DNA of 64,000 nucleotides from Acanthosepion pharaonis (GCA_903632075.3 CAHIKZ030001819.1:167001-231000); one strand, 5' to 3'. Shown: positions 33,411 to 45,117, counted from the stretch's first letter. The notes: generated by a model not told the origin, from the sequence alone. A program made the numbers and translations.

Positions 33411-36249
33411 GTGGGACAGAAAGGTTGCATCGATTTCAAAGGTTAATAAAATCCAAACATATGAAGATAAAAGAAAAACTTCATATCTCTATGAAGTATA
33501 TTAAATGCCATTTATTTTCTGTTTCAGGTAATACCCCACCTTTGCCTGGAATGGAGAGCAAAATTTTTTTTCTTTTATGATCATGTGTTTTTTTTATTAT
33601 TATTCTCCCTACCTGTATGCCCTTAAAACAACCTCATTCAGTAACCCTCTACCATGAGTGGCTCTTGGGATTTTTTATTGGATGAACAATAATAAAAAAA
33701 AATGATGATACCAGGGTTATATGTATAGAGCATACGTTGAATATCGAACTAAGGTTATCTATGCAAAGTATAATTGATGAAGCATGTCTTTGATTTTAAA
33801 TTTTCAATCAAGACAATTTTAAATAATGAAGCATTTTCCTTTTTTTAACTTCATAATTCTGGCACTGCTCTTTGTTCCTCTGAAGATACCGTGTATATAA
33901 TTCACAGATAAATATGACTGTGACTTATATCTGTTGGGAAAACCAGTACAGTGAGGAAGTGGCATAGAGGCAAAGTAAAAAAAAAAAATCAGCCCTAAAA
34001 CTAGCAGCAGTCGTTGTATGTAGAGGAAGCCAGCTAGTGCCAGAATTCTATCCATTTCAAAATTACTTTCTAAAAATGGCCGACATTTTCGCGTTGTCCT
34101 GCTGATACCACTGCCACCATTTTACAGAACCTCCGGTGAGAAGAAAAAAAAACGTCTTTTCTTTCTTCATCTTTTTTTCCTTTTACTTTTTTTCTGTGCC
34201 CATTTGAGACACGAATGTCTGGCAAGTTTGTAAACAATTCAAAATTTGAATATAACCAAACATTCTAAGTTTAAACTCTGTGTAAAAACAACAAAAAAAA
34301 TACAGGGGGAAATCATTCCATAAGAAAGTTTGGGATTGTTCGTCTGTAGTGCCGTGGAGGTAAGAAATAGTAGTAGTAGTAGTAGTAGTGGCCGCCGCCG
34401 CCAAGGATAAAAGAAACAAGAAAACCTATGTTTGCATCTCATCCAAGAAATCGGATATTAATTTTATACCCACTCCCAAAATGTCGACGTTTCCATTGTT
34501 GGATTAATTATTATTCCCACTAACAAGTGGTTTGTAGCAATATAAAAAATTATTGTTTTTATTTCTAAAAAATAATCTTCAAACCAGTACTCAACAACTT
34601 GAGTACGTTCTAAGTATAATTAATTTATCTAAAACGACGGCGCTACACACCAGGGGACGTCTTTGATGAATTTGTGGGTCACTATAGTGCGAGGAGAATT
34701 GTGATGTTTTCTTTTTTTTCTGTGTGTAAAGAGGCAACAAAATACCGCTTAAGTTACGAAAGTGCAATTTTAGAACTACAAGGAATTACTTTGTGGGGCG
34801 TTCTCAGTTTATTTTGCATTGGCATAATTTCAGGTAGACAAGAGATTGTTTTTAATAAGTAAACCATCCGTGGAAACTATTTTTAAAAATAGCACATAAC
34901 TTTTTTAGTTACTTAGTTTTACTTTCATCAGGTAAATTAAATACAAAGCACTCAGAATTTCTCTTTTTTTTACCTCTCTTTTGTCGTGTCGAAAAATGTT
35001 AACTTTAAAGTATCACTATTTTGTTTCATAATGCAAATCAGAACACTTGATCAGATTCATTAGATTTAGTTCGATTTCCCCAATCAGTTATTGACATAAT
35101 TAATCATATTATTTTTTATATTACAAATTTGATATACTTAACTATTTAAAAGTCATCACTGTCATTCTTTGTGGAAATCTGCTTAAGGTAGTCATCAAAC
35201 GAGATACATAATTTTCTTACTTAATAAATGTTTTTTTTTTCTTCAGATGCAATATTCTCTCTTCTTTTGGTCTTTTATTTATTTGTTTATTTTTTATTTG
35301 TTTCCATGAAATCTTGACTGTTTCTATTTGAGAATTTTTTTCTTACTCTCTCTCTCTATTCGACCTGTTAAATAATATTGACACTTTTAACTTCTGTTGT
35401 TCGCAGTTTAAAAACCTCAATATGCCGTTATCGTGTTTTTTCGTTTAAACTTCATTTCGCAGTGACTGAAGATAAACAAGAATATTTTTTAATTAGTTAG
35501 AACTTTCATTTAAATATTTTAGCAATTTCACAACCAACTCTAACCTGTAGTTTATTGCATTTTCTCAATAAATCTCAAGCTGCAACATGGCGATATTGAA
35601 AATCATAGAAACAATAAAAGCTTCTTTCTTCGCTGATAATATTGGATTTTCAATGAAGTAACAGACTACGTCAGGTGTATAAATGGTTTGGAAGACAAAA
35701 CGTGTCTAATTGAAAACTTTTAAAAAAAAATCTCAATGCATGTAAGTAAAAATTGTGTAAATAAATTTATCAAACTAAGGTGGTCAGTGTTTCCAAATTT
35801 ATAAAGAAAAATACTTTTTAAAAAGTCCTTTATTAAATAAAACCCAAATATTCTTTTTTTTTTTCATCCAATAATTAACTGAAAAATACATACACACACA
35901 TATAAGTAGACGAGTTTTTGTTTACCGATTTTTTTTTTTTTTTTTTTTTCGCCTAAAATTTTCTAATACAATTTTGCCCATTTTTTAAAATAAGTTTCCT
36001 CGCTATCACCTATCATACACAAAAATATTTGGCTTTATTTTATACCGGAATTTTTTCCAATTTTTCTTTTTACTCGGAGCAGGAAAAATTTAATTTCTTT
36101 TTTTTTCTTTTTTCTTTTTTTTTTTTTTTTACTCCCATTTACTGGACACGCTTAGGAAATGTAATAACAAAATATCGCCTGCTTACCAATAAATTTTTTT
36201 ATTTAATTTTTTTTTTCTTTTTGAATGATAGAATTTAATCAAATTTCCT
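33411..36249. other. Gene-poor stretch, mostly unrecognised sequence
   Basis: AT-rich with homopolymer runs. It includes a TAG/CCG trinucleotide microsatellite (34366-34402). Short frames such as ATGGCCGACATTTTCGCG (34075) and ATGGCGATATTGAAAATC (35587) are too short to call. Nothing else is recognised. Confidence 0.4.
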
Positions 36250-36366
36250 AAGAGTAGCTTAGATATCGTACAAGACCGAAAGTATGGGGTGCCCAATCGA
36301 ACTCGCCAATCAGTCGTAATTGTTCCAGCGAGACACGCTTGTTAATTACACCACATCGATGTGCTC
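36250..36366 (-). mobile_element. tRNA-derived SINE fragment (family B), copy 1
   Basis: On the minus strand: ATCGATGTGGTGTAATTAAC (A-box-like) ... GAGTTCGATTGGGCACC (B-box-like, complement near 36285-36305), then CCATACTTTCGGTC and AGCTACTC. Family landmarks are shared with 36377-36503, 45971-46101 and 57571-57688. Confidence 0.65.
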
Positions 36367-36376
36367 TAATGATTTT

Positions 36377-36503
36377 CTGAGCGTAGCTCAGATATGGCAT
36401 AAGGCCGAAAGTATGGGGCAGCCAGTGAGGATCGAACTAACTACTCAGTCGTAATTCATCTAGCGAAATACGCTTGCTAACCACTACCCCACTCAAGCGC
36501 CCA
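36377..36503 (-). mobile_element. tRNA-derived SINE fragment (family B), copy 2 in tandem
   Basis: The minus strand gives GGGGTAGTGGTTAGCAAGCG (A box), AGTTCGATCCTCACTGG (B box) and CCCATACTTTCGGCC. It lies 10 nt after copy 1 in the same orientation, so the pair is a tandem. Confidence 0.7.
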
Positions 36504-36529
36504 AAATCAAATCTCCTATGCAGGATTAG

Positions 36530-36960
36530 GTTTTTTTCTTCGAGCATGAGCCTTGATAGAGTCCAAAAGCGTCTCCGAATCCTTGTGGGTGACGCATTAT
36601 TCTCCGCCCTCCAGTCTCTCTCCCACAGGCGGGATGTGGCAAGCCTCTCGCTGTTCTGTCGTTACTTCCGCGGAATGTGCTCGGACGAACTGGTCCCGCC
36701 AGTTCAAACCTTCACGATTATGACCCGCCATGCCACTTACCTAGTCTCAAACCACCCACATCCTCTCCCTCTTCCATCGGTAGGAAGTAGATTCCACTCA
36801 AACAGCTTCTTCCCGCGAACTACTGCTCTGTGGAACCGACTCCCACGAGGATGTTACCCTGATCATTACAATCTTAACCTGTTCAAAGCTTAGATTAACC
36901 GTTACCTTCCAATCCTATCCGCACAAATTGCGTCCTAACGTAACCCTGGGAGTTGTAAAG
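36530..36960 (+). mobile_element. CR1/Jockey-like LINE C-terminal fragment, unusually clean
   Basis: A single open frame at 36474-36893 covers LDRVQKRLRILVGDALFSAL, SHRRDVASLSLFCRYFRGMC, SDELVPPVQTF, and SNSFFPRTTALWNRLPRGCY, then NLNLFKA before a stop. This is the non-enzymatic end of a LINE ORF2 (family as at 33.0 kb). The upstream RT is missing, so it is 5'-truncated, but it is one of the less decayed LINE pieces here. Confidence 0.75.
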
Positions 36961-37584
36961 GGTGAACCTTACTGTAAAAAAATGATATTGTCATTGCTGT
37001 TTAGAAAATTTAATTCAATAAAAATAATAAGCTGATAATAATTTAATTGTCTTGGTAAAATAGGAATAAAAAGCTTGACTCTCAAAAAGGTAAAATACTT
37101 TCTTAAGTATGTCCGGTAAACGATAGTTGCGTCTTTTTTCAACTTTTTCTTCTCTTTTTTTGTCTTGTATCGATTTCCCGCCGAAAATCTTTTGAAAGCT
37201 TTCAGAAGTTTTTCAGCGGGTAAGTACCGCTTGAATAAACATTAATGTTTATCTGGTTTTAAAGAGAAATCGTTAACAAATATGAACGATAATCGATGAA
37301 AACTAACTCATAAAAATTTATTATTTTTAGAGAACATTTAATTAACAATTTCAGTAAAGAAAAACAAAAAATGTATTTCTCACTTATCTATTTGAAGTAG
37401 TGTCCAGATAACATTTCAGACATTGTACTCGCCTGCTTTCTCCGAGTGTCTATCGACGTTGGATAACTTTCGGGGAATTTCATTGTTAATATTAGGTGGA
37501 CTCCTAAATAATTTCCGTTTTTGTTTATCAATTTTATTTTCCAAAAAATAAACTACAATCACATCTTATCCAATTATGCATTTA
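36961..37584. other. No gene seen
   Basis: AT-rich sequence lacking recognised landmarks. Confidence 0.4.
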
Positions 37585-37885
37585 CTAGCTTAAAAGCCGC
37601 CCTATCGGGCAGCATTTAAGCTAGCTTCCGCGAAGGGCTCTTGATTAGGCCCTCGGCTACTTCAGGAGTTTGAGAGTCCTTAAGTTTTGCATATTCTCAG
37701 CATTGGAAACTCTCCTGGCTGCCGTCTAATCTGGGTTTTCATTTGCATGGGACTTTCTTTTCCTCGCTGTAGCTTTGACTCTTTTGATGGCAATCTGCTC
37801 CTCTGTTGGTGGAGATTTCTTTTTGCGAAGCATACTGCTGCCGTATGCCATAGACAAAAATAAACTACAGAAGAACTCAAAACTA
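37585..37885 (-). mobile_element. Helitron-type 3' end on the minus strand
   Basis: Minus strand: CTGCCCGATAGGGCGGC followed by TTTTAAG and CTAG (37588-37585), with T as the next base (complement of 37584). A GC hairpin (GCCC-GATA-GGGC) ~10 nt before CTAG^T is the Helitron 3' signature. The same strand upstream (37880-37680) has an open frame with RNLHQQRSRLPSKESKLQRG and PMQMKTQIRRQPGE that I cannot assign. The 5' end is undefined. Confidence 0.55.
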
Positions 37886-37908
37886 ATCACTGCATTTAAG
37901 TATTAAGT

Positions 37909-38205
37909 GGAGTAAAGGGGGCACTGTGGATAGCAGCTCGAATTGAGGAATCGAAGAGCTGAGTTCGAATTCCAGTCGAATCCATTACATTCACTTACGT
38001 GCTAATGCCCTTTGGAAAGTTATGAATCCTCTTCTTCTCCTCCCCCCACCGTAGGACAGACCGGGTTCTATAGCCTTGAATGGCAAGTGGACTACAGCAG
38101 AAAGAAATGGCAACCTACTGCGGGAAAAAATCTGCCTCGTCAGTCATGTATCGAAAGATACATGATCGTCTGTGTATCACGCATGGCACATAACTGACTG
38201 ACTAA
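37909..38205 (+). mobile_element. tRNA-derived SINE (family A), long copy
   Basis: A-box region (GTGGATAGCAGC), B box TGAGTTCGAATTCCAGTCG, body CATTCACTTACGTGCTAATG, TAGGACAGACCGGG, TGGCAACCTACTGCGGG, and the complete 3' end TCTGCCTCGTCAGTCATGTA ... CACGCATGGCACATAACTGA closing in CTGACTGACTA. The short repeated ACTG at the 3' terminus is typical of the family here. Confidence 0.8.
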
Positions 38206-38779
38206 TATTTAAGCTTACCTTTTAAAAGTACAATGATAATTCTTCTGTCGCCACTTAATTTAAAGACAATTTGATGTACGTAGGTCCTTACTTCTCGTAC
38301 AAACAATTATTTTTGTTTCATAGATGACTTTCGCTGGATTTAGCAATTAATTTCGATTATTCTCAAATTTATTTCCAAGTTGTTATCGTACAAAAAAAAT
38401 ATGCCGTAAAAAATCGCCGAAAACAATGGCAGTAATGAAAACTAGGGAATCCTAAATTTCAGGATTGTGGGTTTGGATCCGGCCCGGAATGTCCGGAGTC
38501 GTCCTGATTCTGATATGTTTGGCTACGACCTCTAGGAGTAAAGTTAAAAGAAAAGTCTGACACATTGATATTCGCATTTATTTATATAGATGGAAGTATA
38601 TATAGATGTTGCGTGTTTGTATATATTGTCTGTGTGTATGTGTGCGTGTTCACCTACGATAAAAAATGAAGAAGCAAACAAAAATTTGGTTTTCTACTAC
38701 GGACCGTTTATTCTTTTTATGGTAACTTTAGGGAAACAAAATTCTTGATGTCACTTGGGTATGTCCATTTCCTTTTTAG
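38206..38779. other. No gene seen
   Basis: Includes a GC-rich patch GGATCCGGCCCGGAATGTCC (38475) that may belong to another SINE body, not assigned, and a TGTGTGTATGTGTGCGTG stretch at 38630. Confidence 0.4.
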
Positions 38780-39204
38780 TCCAGGGTATGACGATAAGCT
38801 ACCTCCGGCAGCAATGCCTCTGATAGGGAGATTGGAGGTTTTTATGCAGCGTGGAATCACCTCTTAATTGCTGTTGTTCCCAGGTCCACCCTGACCCCAG
38901 GTGATAGTACCTGTTAGGGTCCCAGCTATGGGCAAATAGTGAACTCCCAAACAAAACAAGAAATTGTGAAAGTATATAAATGCATTTTTATTGTAAAATA
39001 CCAGCAATACATTTTATAGTAAAATTACCTACACTACCTATTTATAGTAAACTGATTAACGATACATTTTATTTGAAGGCATACAATTGCGTTCAAAATA
39101 TATTTAGTTGATGTCATAAAATTGTGTTCAAAATATTTAGATTTTGGCATTAAACAACCCATAGAGGAGTTGATATGCCACTAAACAAAATCAACCAACC
39201 AACC
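38780..39204 (+). repeat. R1 family repeat
   Basis: Head CCAGGGTATGACGATAAGCT, CAGCTATGGGCAAATAGTGA, then ~27-30-nt AT-rich units with ACCAGCAATACATTTTAT, then GGCATTAAACAACCCATAGA and TTGATATGCCACTAAAC. Same architecture as 14511-15050. Confidence 0.7.
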
Positions 39205-40107
39205 GTTTCCTTTTTTTCTTTTTTTGTTCAGAAGTTATGGAAGTAGAGATGATAATGATTAAAATAGTCTAACTCAGCCTTGCGCTGATTTGGAACGACC
39301 AAATTACTTAATACATGAGTAGAGCTGCAAGATACGTCCGAACGATTTCGTTGGAAAATGGAAAGAGAATGCTTCTGTCGTCTCCGGATGTGGGGGGGGC
39401 ATAAATTCTCTCAGGTAACCTTTACCGTTCCTTTATTATTTGCGTCATGGGAAAATCATTTTTATTTTTTATTTTTTTTTATTTTTGTTATTTTATTTAT
39501 TTATTTTATTTCATTTACCCACATATTCACCAATATTTGCCATGGTATGTTGTTACCAATCAAGCAATTCTCCGATACTTTTTAAGTAAAATTCCGCAGA
39601 TTTTTTATGTGAAAAAGTTTTCCGCGAACTCCTGAATGTGGTTTTCATTAGAGAACGTTTTCCTCGTCAAAGCGTTTCGTAGAAATCAAAAAAGAATGGT
39701 GCAAGGTCAAAAATGAATATTTTTTTTTAATCAATTCACTCCAAGCAAGGCGATAATAATACCACTAAAACGCAAGGAGCTACTGAGAATGGAAGAGATT
39801 CAGAAGGATCTAGAAACGGAATCCTAAACCTAAAACAAGGAATATGGTTAGTGGGGTAGAACAGACCAAAAGAGTAGCAAAATCTTTCTTGTGTTATTCT
39901 TGCTGTACGCGGCCTTACGTTGTTATTGCGGAGAACAACATTTTTCTTTTAATCCACTGTGTACACTGCCATTGCCATGCGAAATCTAAGGTATGTTAGT
40001 GTATTCAAAATCCATTCTTAATTGCCATGTGTGAATAGTAGTTAGAATGATACATTCGTCATTACAATTGGTTTCCAAAAACGGATATGACTAATGAATG
40101 AACCTAA
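39205..40107. other. No gene seen
   Basis: AT-rich. Poly-T/TTTA stretch at 39460-39515. Nothing recognised. Confidence 0.4.
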
Positions 40108-40109
40108 TA

Positions 40110-40211
40110 TTAGGTTGGTGCAAAAATAATGACGTAATAATGTCGTTTTTTGACGTTAAAAATTACGTCAAAAAACGTCATTATTACGTCATTATTTTTG
40201 CACCAACCTAA
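40110..40211. mobile_element. MADE1-like mariner MITE (near-perfect palindrome)
   Basis: A 102-nt palindrome: both ends begin TTAGGTTGGTGCAAAAATAA, the arms are 47 nt with a single mismatch (ATAATGTCG against ATAATGACG in the other arm), and the centre is TAAAAATT. TA lies directly outside each end (40108-40109 and 40212-40213), the mariner target duplication. The outer TTAGGTTGGTGCAAAA matches the TIR of the mammalian MADE1/Hsmar1 group as I remember it. No coding capacity. Confidence 0.9.
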
Positions 40212-40213
40212 TA

Positions 40214-40884
40214 TAAGCATTTTCTGAGATTCCAGGAATCTTTCCGAACCCAATGATCATAGGTTCTGATACGGAACGGAAAGAAGTATCATTTTATGAC
40301 TCCTGGTTTACTTTTCCGTTAAGAATATTTGGCAAACTCATTCGACTCCAGATAATCGAAGACACAAACCATGGAATTTGAACAAACAACAATTAATAAA
40401 TGTGTTAACAAAACGCGTTACAGAAGAGTCAAGAAAAGAAAAAAACTTCATCGTTTACGTTATCGATAGTCCAACATAATTTTCAGTTGATATCTTTGAA
40501 GTACTTACATGCCGTGTATTTTATCGGAGAGTGAGAGAAGAAGCGCGTTTTATCGCTCCCAAAGTCAAAGGGAAAAAAGAAAGAACCTTTCCAAAATTGT
40601 ACCGCCTGTGAGTTCACTGTGAGCTAGGGGCGATAATCCAACAGACCTGACCAGAATATTTGCTTTTATTAAGCAACGAAATATCCGTAAAAATTGATTT
40701 GTTTGTGTTATCAGTAATTGTATTAGCATTGTCTTAGTTTATCCAAAAGAATGACTAAAACATTTTAGCCGGTTCCCCCATCTGCCTTAGTTGTTTTATC
40801 ACAAAATTTTAGTTGCTGTACTCGTCCACGATGTTCTGTTACTTTCCGATAACTTCGAACAGGGCACTTTATTTGATTCATAGG
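40214..40884. other. No gene seen
   Basis: No recognised features apart from short AT-rich runs. Confidence 0.4.
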
Positions 40885-41757
40885 AATCTGTTACTTCGGA
40901 TATCTCGAAATCTGTTGACAGGGCTTGATATGCTAGTCTTCTTCACAAATGGAAAGGCTATGGTATTTCTGGACGAATTTTTGATCTAATTCAATCTTTC
41001 TTATCAAATTATGAAGTGAAAGTTATCTGGAACGGCTACTTTTCTAGATCTTTTTCTATTTATTTGCAGTTATTCTCAGGGTTATATACTTGGGCCTACA
41101 TTCTTCCTAATTTTCATAATCTTCCATTCTTCCAATTTTTCATAAACTTCCCGGTGTCATCAGTTCTCAACTCTATATCTAAGCTGATAACGCAATTGTT
41201 AACCCTTGTCTTAAACGGTAAGTCTGATCGGTTCGACAAGGTCAGATTGGTAGCTGATCTAAAAAATTACCTACAATCTGTTGTTAATTGGGGTAAGAAA
41301 TGGCTTGTTAATTTTAAAGCCTCGGAAATGAAACTGTTCTCTTTTAATCGTCTTGAAGAACCTTTTTACCTTCCATCAGTATGGCTGATGCTAACCTCCG
41401 GGAGAGTGACTCATTGTGCCTTCTCGAACTAACGTTTCCCGCTGACTTGTAGTAGAAATATTTTAAAGAATCAATTGATAGATCTGTTGCTAGACAATTT
41501 TTCTTGCTCGAATCTATCTTACATATTTATAAGTCTACCATGCATTGAATATTTCTGCCACATCTAGTCTGGTGCTTCTGCTATATATTTAGATATCTTT
41601 GATAAAATCCAAAGAAGAGCCTGCAATGTTATTGGTCCTGATCTGGCATTTAGGTCCCAGTCACTTTCCCACCACTGTAACATACCTTCCCTGTGCCTTT
41701 TCTATAAATACTTTCATGGTTATTGTACCTAGACTCTATGAATTTAAGCACGAACCT
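40885..41757 (+). mobile_element. CR1/Jockey-like LINE, RT to connection domain, interrupted by an RTE copy
   Basis: Frames: DISKSVDRA (palm A, Asp shifted by decay), LLHKWKGYGISGRIFDLIQS, SLVLNGKSD where YADD should precede (lost), LKNYLQSVVNWGKKWLVNFK, MKLFSFNRLEEPFYLPS, then HIYKSTM, DKIQRRACNVIGPDLAFRSQ and LFYKYFHGYCT. The LINE breaks off near 41757 at the point equivalent to HEFKRVTRF in the 27.5-kb copy and resumes at 42708. Confidence 0.75.
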
Positions 41758-41764
41758 TTACTGA

Positions 41765-42706
41765 CAGCAAACGACATGCATGCACATAGAGAATGAGTTC
41801 AGTAGATATGCAAAAATGGAAAAGGGCGTAAGGCAAGGATGTGTCTTCTCACCAAGCTTATTCAACCTATACATCGAGGCAATTCTGAGAGAATTGGAAA
41901 TCCTATCGGGATTCATTATTGGCGGCCACAATCTTGATAGCAAACACGGAAAAAATTATAAAACCTCTTACAGAAGGTAGCGAAGAAGAGCGAGAAGAAG
42001 GGACTAACTTCAAGAAGACAGAATGCATGGTCATCAGTAAAAGGATGAGCCCAAAATGCGATTTACAGGTCGGGGACACTGAAATGAAGCAGGTGCGGAA
42101 ATTTAAATATCTGGGATATTCTCTTACAGAGAACAGTAAGTGCGACGCTGAGATCCGAAGACCTACTGGGATGACCAAAGACACATTCCAAAAGCTAGGT
42201 AAAGTATTAAGAGACAGGAGGATTTCTTTGGTAACAAAGAAAAGAGTACTGAGTTGCTACGTGACATCTGTCCTCCTTTACGGCAGCGAATGTTAGATGG
42301 TCTCCTCAAAGATGAAGAAGAGACTCGAGGCAACGGAGGTATGGTTCTACAGAAGGATGCTAAGGATATCATGGACCGAGCGTGTGACTAACGATGAGGT
42401 TTTGGAGAGGATGAAAACAAGGAGGAAGCTTATATTTAACATCAAGATAAGGCAGCTGAAATGTCTGGGGCATGTAATGAGAAAGCAGGGCTTGGAGAAT
42501 CTGATACTCACAGGTCGAATAGAGGGAAAGAGAGACAAGGGAAAGCAACGCATGACATACCTGGCAGGCATAAGGAAGCGGATGACAGAACATGACCTGG
42601 GGGAAGTATCAAAGGGATAAAACTTATTGAGAACTACAAGGGATAGCGGGAAATGGAGAGTCGTGATCACCTACGTCCTGAAGGGACACGGCACATAAAA
42701 AGACTA
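41765..42706 (+). mobile_element. RTE-type LINE, 3' half, nested in the CR1-like LINE
   Basis: RIENEFSRYAKMEKGVRQGC, VFSPSLFNLYIEAILRELEI and GGHNLDS (palm B region; the YADD box is deleted), then in another frame FKKTECMVISKRMSPKCDLQ, FKYLGYSLTENSKCDAEIR, RVLSCYVTSVLLYGSEC, a stop, MKKRLEATEVWFYRRMLRIS, KCLGHVMRKQGLENLILTGR and YLAGIRKRMTEHDLG, and the 3' end GGAGAGTCGTGATCACCTAC ... GGCACATAAAAAG. This is the best-kept RTE C-terminus in the window. A long target duplication is not seen (at most ACT). Confidence 0.85.
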
Positions 42707-42707
42707 G

Positions 42708-42985
42708 ATTGGTGGCAAAGTCTCATCATTTTGTAGTCGAATTGGTTAAATGTAACTGTAAGTTCTATGCTAACAGTTTCTTCTCTCACACTTCTCACTT
42801 GTAGAACTCTCTTCCGGTCTCTTGATTTTTAATCTTCAAAAATTTAAATGCAATGTCAATCGTTATCTACTGCCTTCTTAATTTTTGATCTCTTAATTGT
42901 TCTCACTCCTTAATTAATATTCTCTAACACTCTTGAGTCTTATAGGCTTTTTGCTATGCTTGGAGTGAAATGGTTAAAACAGAAA
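42708..42985 (+). mobile_element. CR1/Jockey-like LINE, C-terminus after the nested RTE
   Basis: Continues the interrupted LINE: TRLVAKSHHFVVELVKCNCK, FYANSFFSHTSHL (compare FYSNGFFS at 27.6 kb), NSLP, then a 3' part ending GTATAGGCTTTTT-like and CTTGGAGTGAAATGGTTAAA (42959-42978), matching the GGGGTGAAAT ends at 27.85 and 49.74 kb. Confidence 0.7.
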
Positions 42986-42989
42986 TATA

Positions 42990-43555
42990 ACAATCCACTG
43001 AATGTCATTTTATTATATAAATACATTGAAAAGCATTTTACATAAAATCAATGAAAATAATTTTACAAGGAAATGCGTTGAAATGATTTCATTATACAAA
43101 TGAACTGAAAAGGATTTTAATATTGAAATGCATTGACATTTAGTTTAGTATAAATATGCACTGAAAATCATTATACTATTAAAATACATTGAAAATGTTT
43201 TTACCAAATTCACTGTAAACGATTTTACTACAGAAAATGATTTACTACAAAAATCCATTGAAAATGATTTTTACTATAAAATATATTGAAAACGAGTTTT
43301 ACTGTGCATTGAAAATGATTTTACTATAAGAATGCATTGAAAATGATTTTATTATTTAAAGGCACTGGAAATGATTTCACTATAAAATGTATTAAATTTG
43401 ACTTTACTATGAAATGCATTGAAAAGATATTTATCACACGAATGCATTTACGATGAAACTGAACTGCCAGGCGAAAATGAACTGCCAAGTGATTTAAATA
43501 TAAAATGCATTGAAAATGATTTTATTATGCAAATGCATTGAAGTAATTTTAATTT
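42990..43555 (+). repeat. Diverged ~27-nt minisatellite in the LINE 3' tail
   Basis: About 18-20 imperfect units built on AATGCATTGAAAATGATTTT followed by ACTATAAA. Unit lengths vary from ~24 to ~30 nt. It sits between two pieces of LINE 3' sequence (42985 and 43556), so the expansion occurred inside or at the end of that element. Similar units occur in the R1 repeats. Confidence 0.75.
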
Positions 43556-43735
43556 AGATGCAATGTCAATCGTTATCTACTGTCTTCCTAAGTCTTGTTC
43601 TTTTAATTGTTCTTTTTCCATTAATAATATTTTTTTCTTTTTCTCATATTCTTTCACACTCAGTAACCCCTTGCGTCTTAGTGGCCTTTATTGCTTAGGG
43701 CAAAATGATGAAAGAATATTTTATCATTTTCATAC
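43556..43735 (+). mobile_element. CR1/Jockey-like LINE 3' end (second copy)
   Basis: GATGCAATGTCAATCGTTAT (43558) repeats the sequence at 42850, then CTCAGTAACCCCTTGCGTCT and TGCTTAGGGCAAAATGATGA. This is either a duplicated 3' end flanking the minisatellite or a separate truncated insertion. Confidence 0.55.
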
Positions 43736-43769
43736 TTGTAGTGTATTGTTCCTTCCTTTAGAATTTTCC

Positions 43770-44222
43770 CGTCCTGGGTATGACGATAAGCTACATCCAA
43801 CAGCAAGGCCTCTGATCAGGAGGTTTTGAGAAGCGTGGAGCCGCCTCTTGATTGCTGGTGTTCCCAGGCCCACCCTGACCTGGGGTGGTAGCACCTGTTG
43901 GGGTCCGAATTATGAGCAAATGGCTAACCCCCAAGCTGAGGACGGAGCACTATGAAAGTGTAAAAATGGGTTGTGGTACCAGAAATCCTTTGTAAAAGGA
44001 TTATTATCAGCAATACATTGAAAATAAAATATTACCAGCTATACATTTTTGAAAAACAAATATTACCAGCTAAGTAAAATTATTACCAGAAATAGATTTT
44101 TGAAGGCAAAAATGTTACCAGAAATAGGTTTTTGGAAAAAAATATTACCAATAAAAATTTTGTCGGCATTAAATAACCTATTGAGGTTGATATGCCGTAA
44201 AACAAAACAAACCAACCAAACC
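43770..44222 (+). repeat. R1 family repeat
   Basis: Full order: CGTCCTGGGTATGACGATAA, CAGCAAGGCCTCTGATCAGG, GTAGCACCTGTTGGGGTCC, several ~28-nt TATTACCAGCAATA-type units, then GTCGGCATTAAATAACCTAT, TTGATATGCCGTAAAAC and a CAAACCAACC end. Confidence 0.75.
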
Positions 44223-44828
44223 AATTTAGAATTAATTAATTCGTAATTATCCATATTCTTCAATATCTTAAATATTCGTAATATAATTTTTCATGAGGGG
44301 AAGCTGCCTCTCTACAGAGCTGAATGGACGTTCATTTACTACCGAATCCAGAGACTGGAGCTACAACTTAACTTAAAAACTTACCTTGTATTTCCTTTAC
44401 CAACAGAAGAAAAAGGTTTTACCTTAACTGGTTTGTTTAGTGGCAAATTGTCATACATGAATGAAATGAGTTAACTGCTGACACCCGAGTTTGAACATGA
44501 ATTTTTAGAAAATGTAGACCGCCATTTACTATAAATAGTGATGTCATGCCACTGACTGTAGTGCTTACAATTACGTGTTTGACTATTGTATTAACCCGGA
44601 CGCTAATGTGTTTCAAGACGAATTAGTACTTTTCTTAACAGCTCTACGCAGTCGTGTATTAATTGATAAGTAATCAATAATCTTTTCGTTGACTCTTTAC
44701 TTCTTTGTTTTTAATGTATTTTAATTGCGTTTGGTAATTAAATACTTTATTATTTTACACTGAAGTCTTTCCGTTATTTACTTGTATTACGTACGTGTGG
44801 TAGATCACAAAACATATCAATTCCTTCT
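44223..44828. other. No gene seen
   Basis: Unassigned AT-rich spacer between two oppositely oriented R1 copies. Confidence 0.4.
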
Positions 44829-45117
44829 GGGTCATTTAATGCCGAAATTCAATTTTTTTTTTTGGGGGGAACATTAGTAATTTATTTTACAAAAATATAT
44901 TGCTGGTAATTTTTTTACTATAAAAATGTTTATATTTTCATAGTGTTTTCACCCCATTTTGGAGGTTCACTATTTGCCCATAGCTGGGACCTTAACAGGT
45001 GCTACCACACTAGATCAGGGCGGACCAAGGAACAGCAGCAATTAAGTGTTGGTTCCACACTCCACAAAACCTCCCAATCAGAGACATGGCCGTTGGGTGT
45101 AGTCATACCCAGGACGA
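44829..45117 (-). repeat. R1 family repeat, minus strand
   Basis: Complement of the family: GGGTCATTTAATGCCGAAAT (tail), TTGCTGGTAATTTTTTTACT (unit), TTCACTATTTGCCCATAGCT, GGTGCTACCAC, GTGTAGTCATACCCAGGACG (head end at 45117). Confidence 0.7.

Noticed and set aside
34072..34142. Possible first exon: ATGGCCGACATTTTCGCG and a CCTCCGGTGAG donor-like site
   Set aside because: The frame closes after ten codons and no downstream exon is recognisable.
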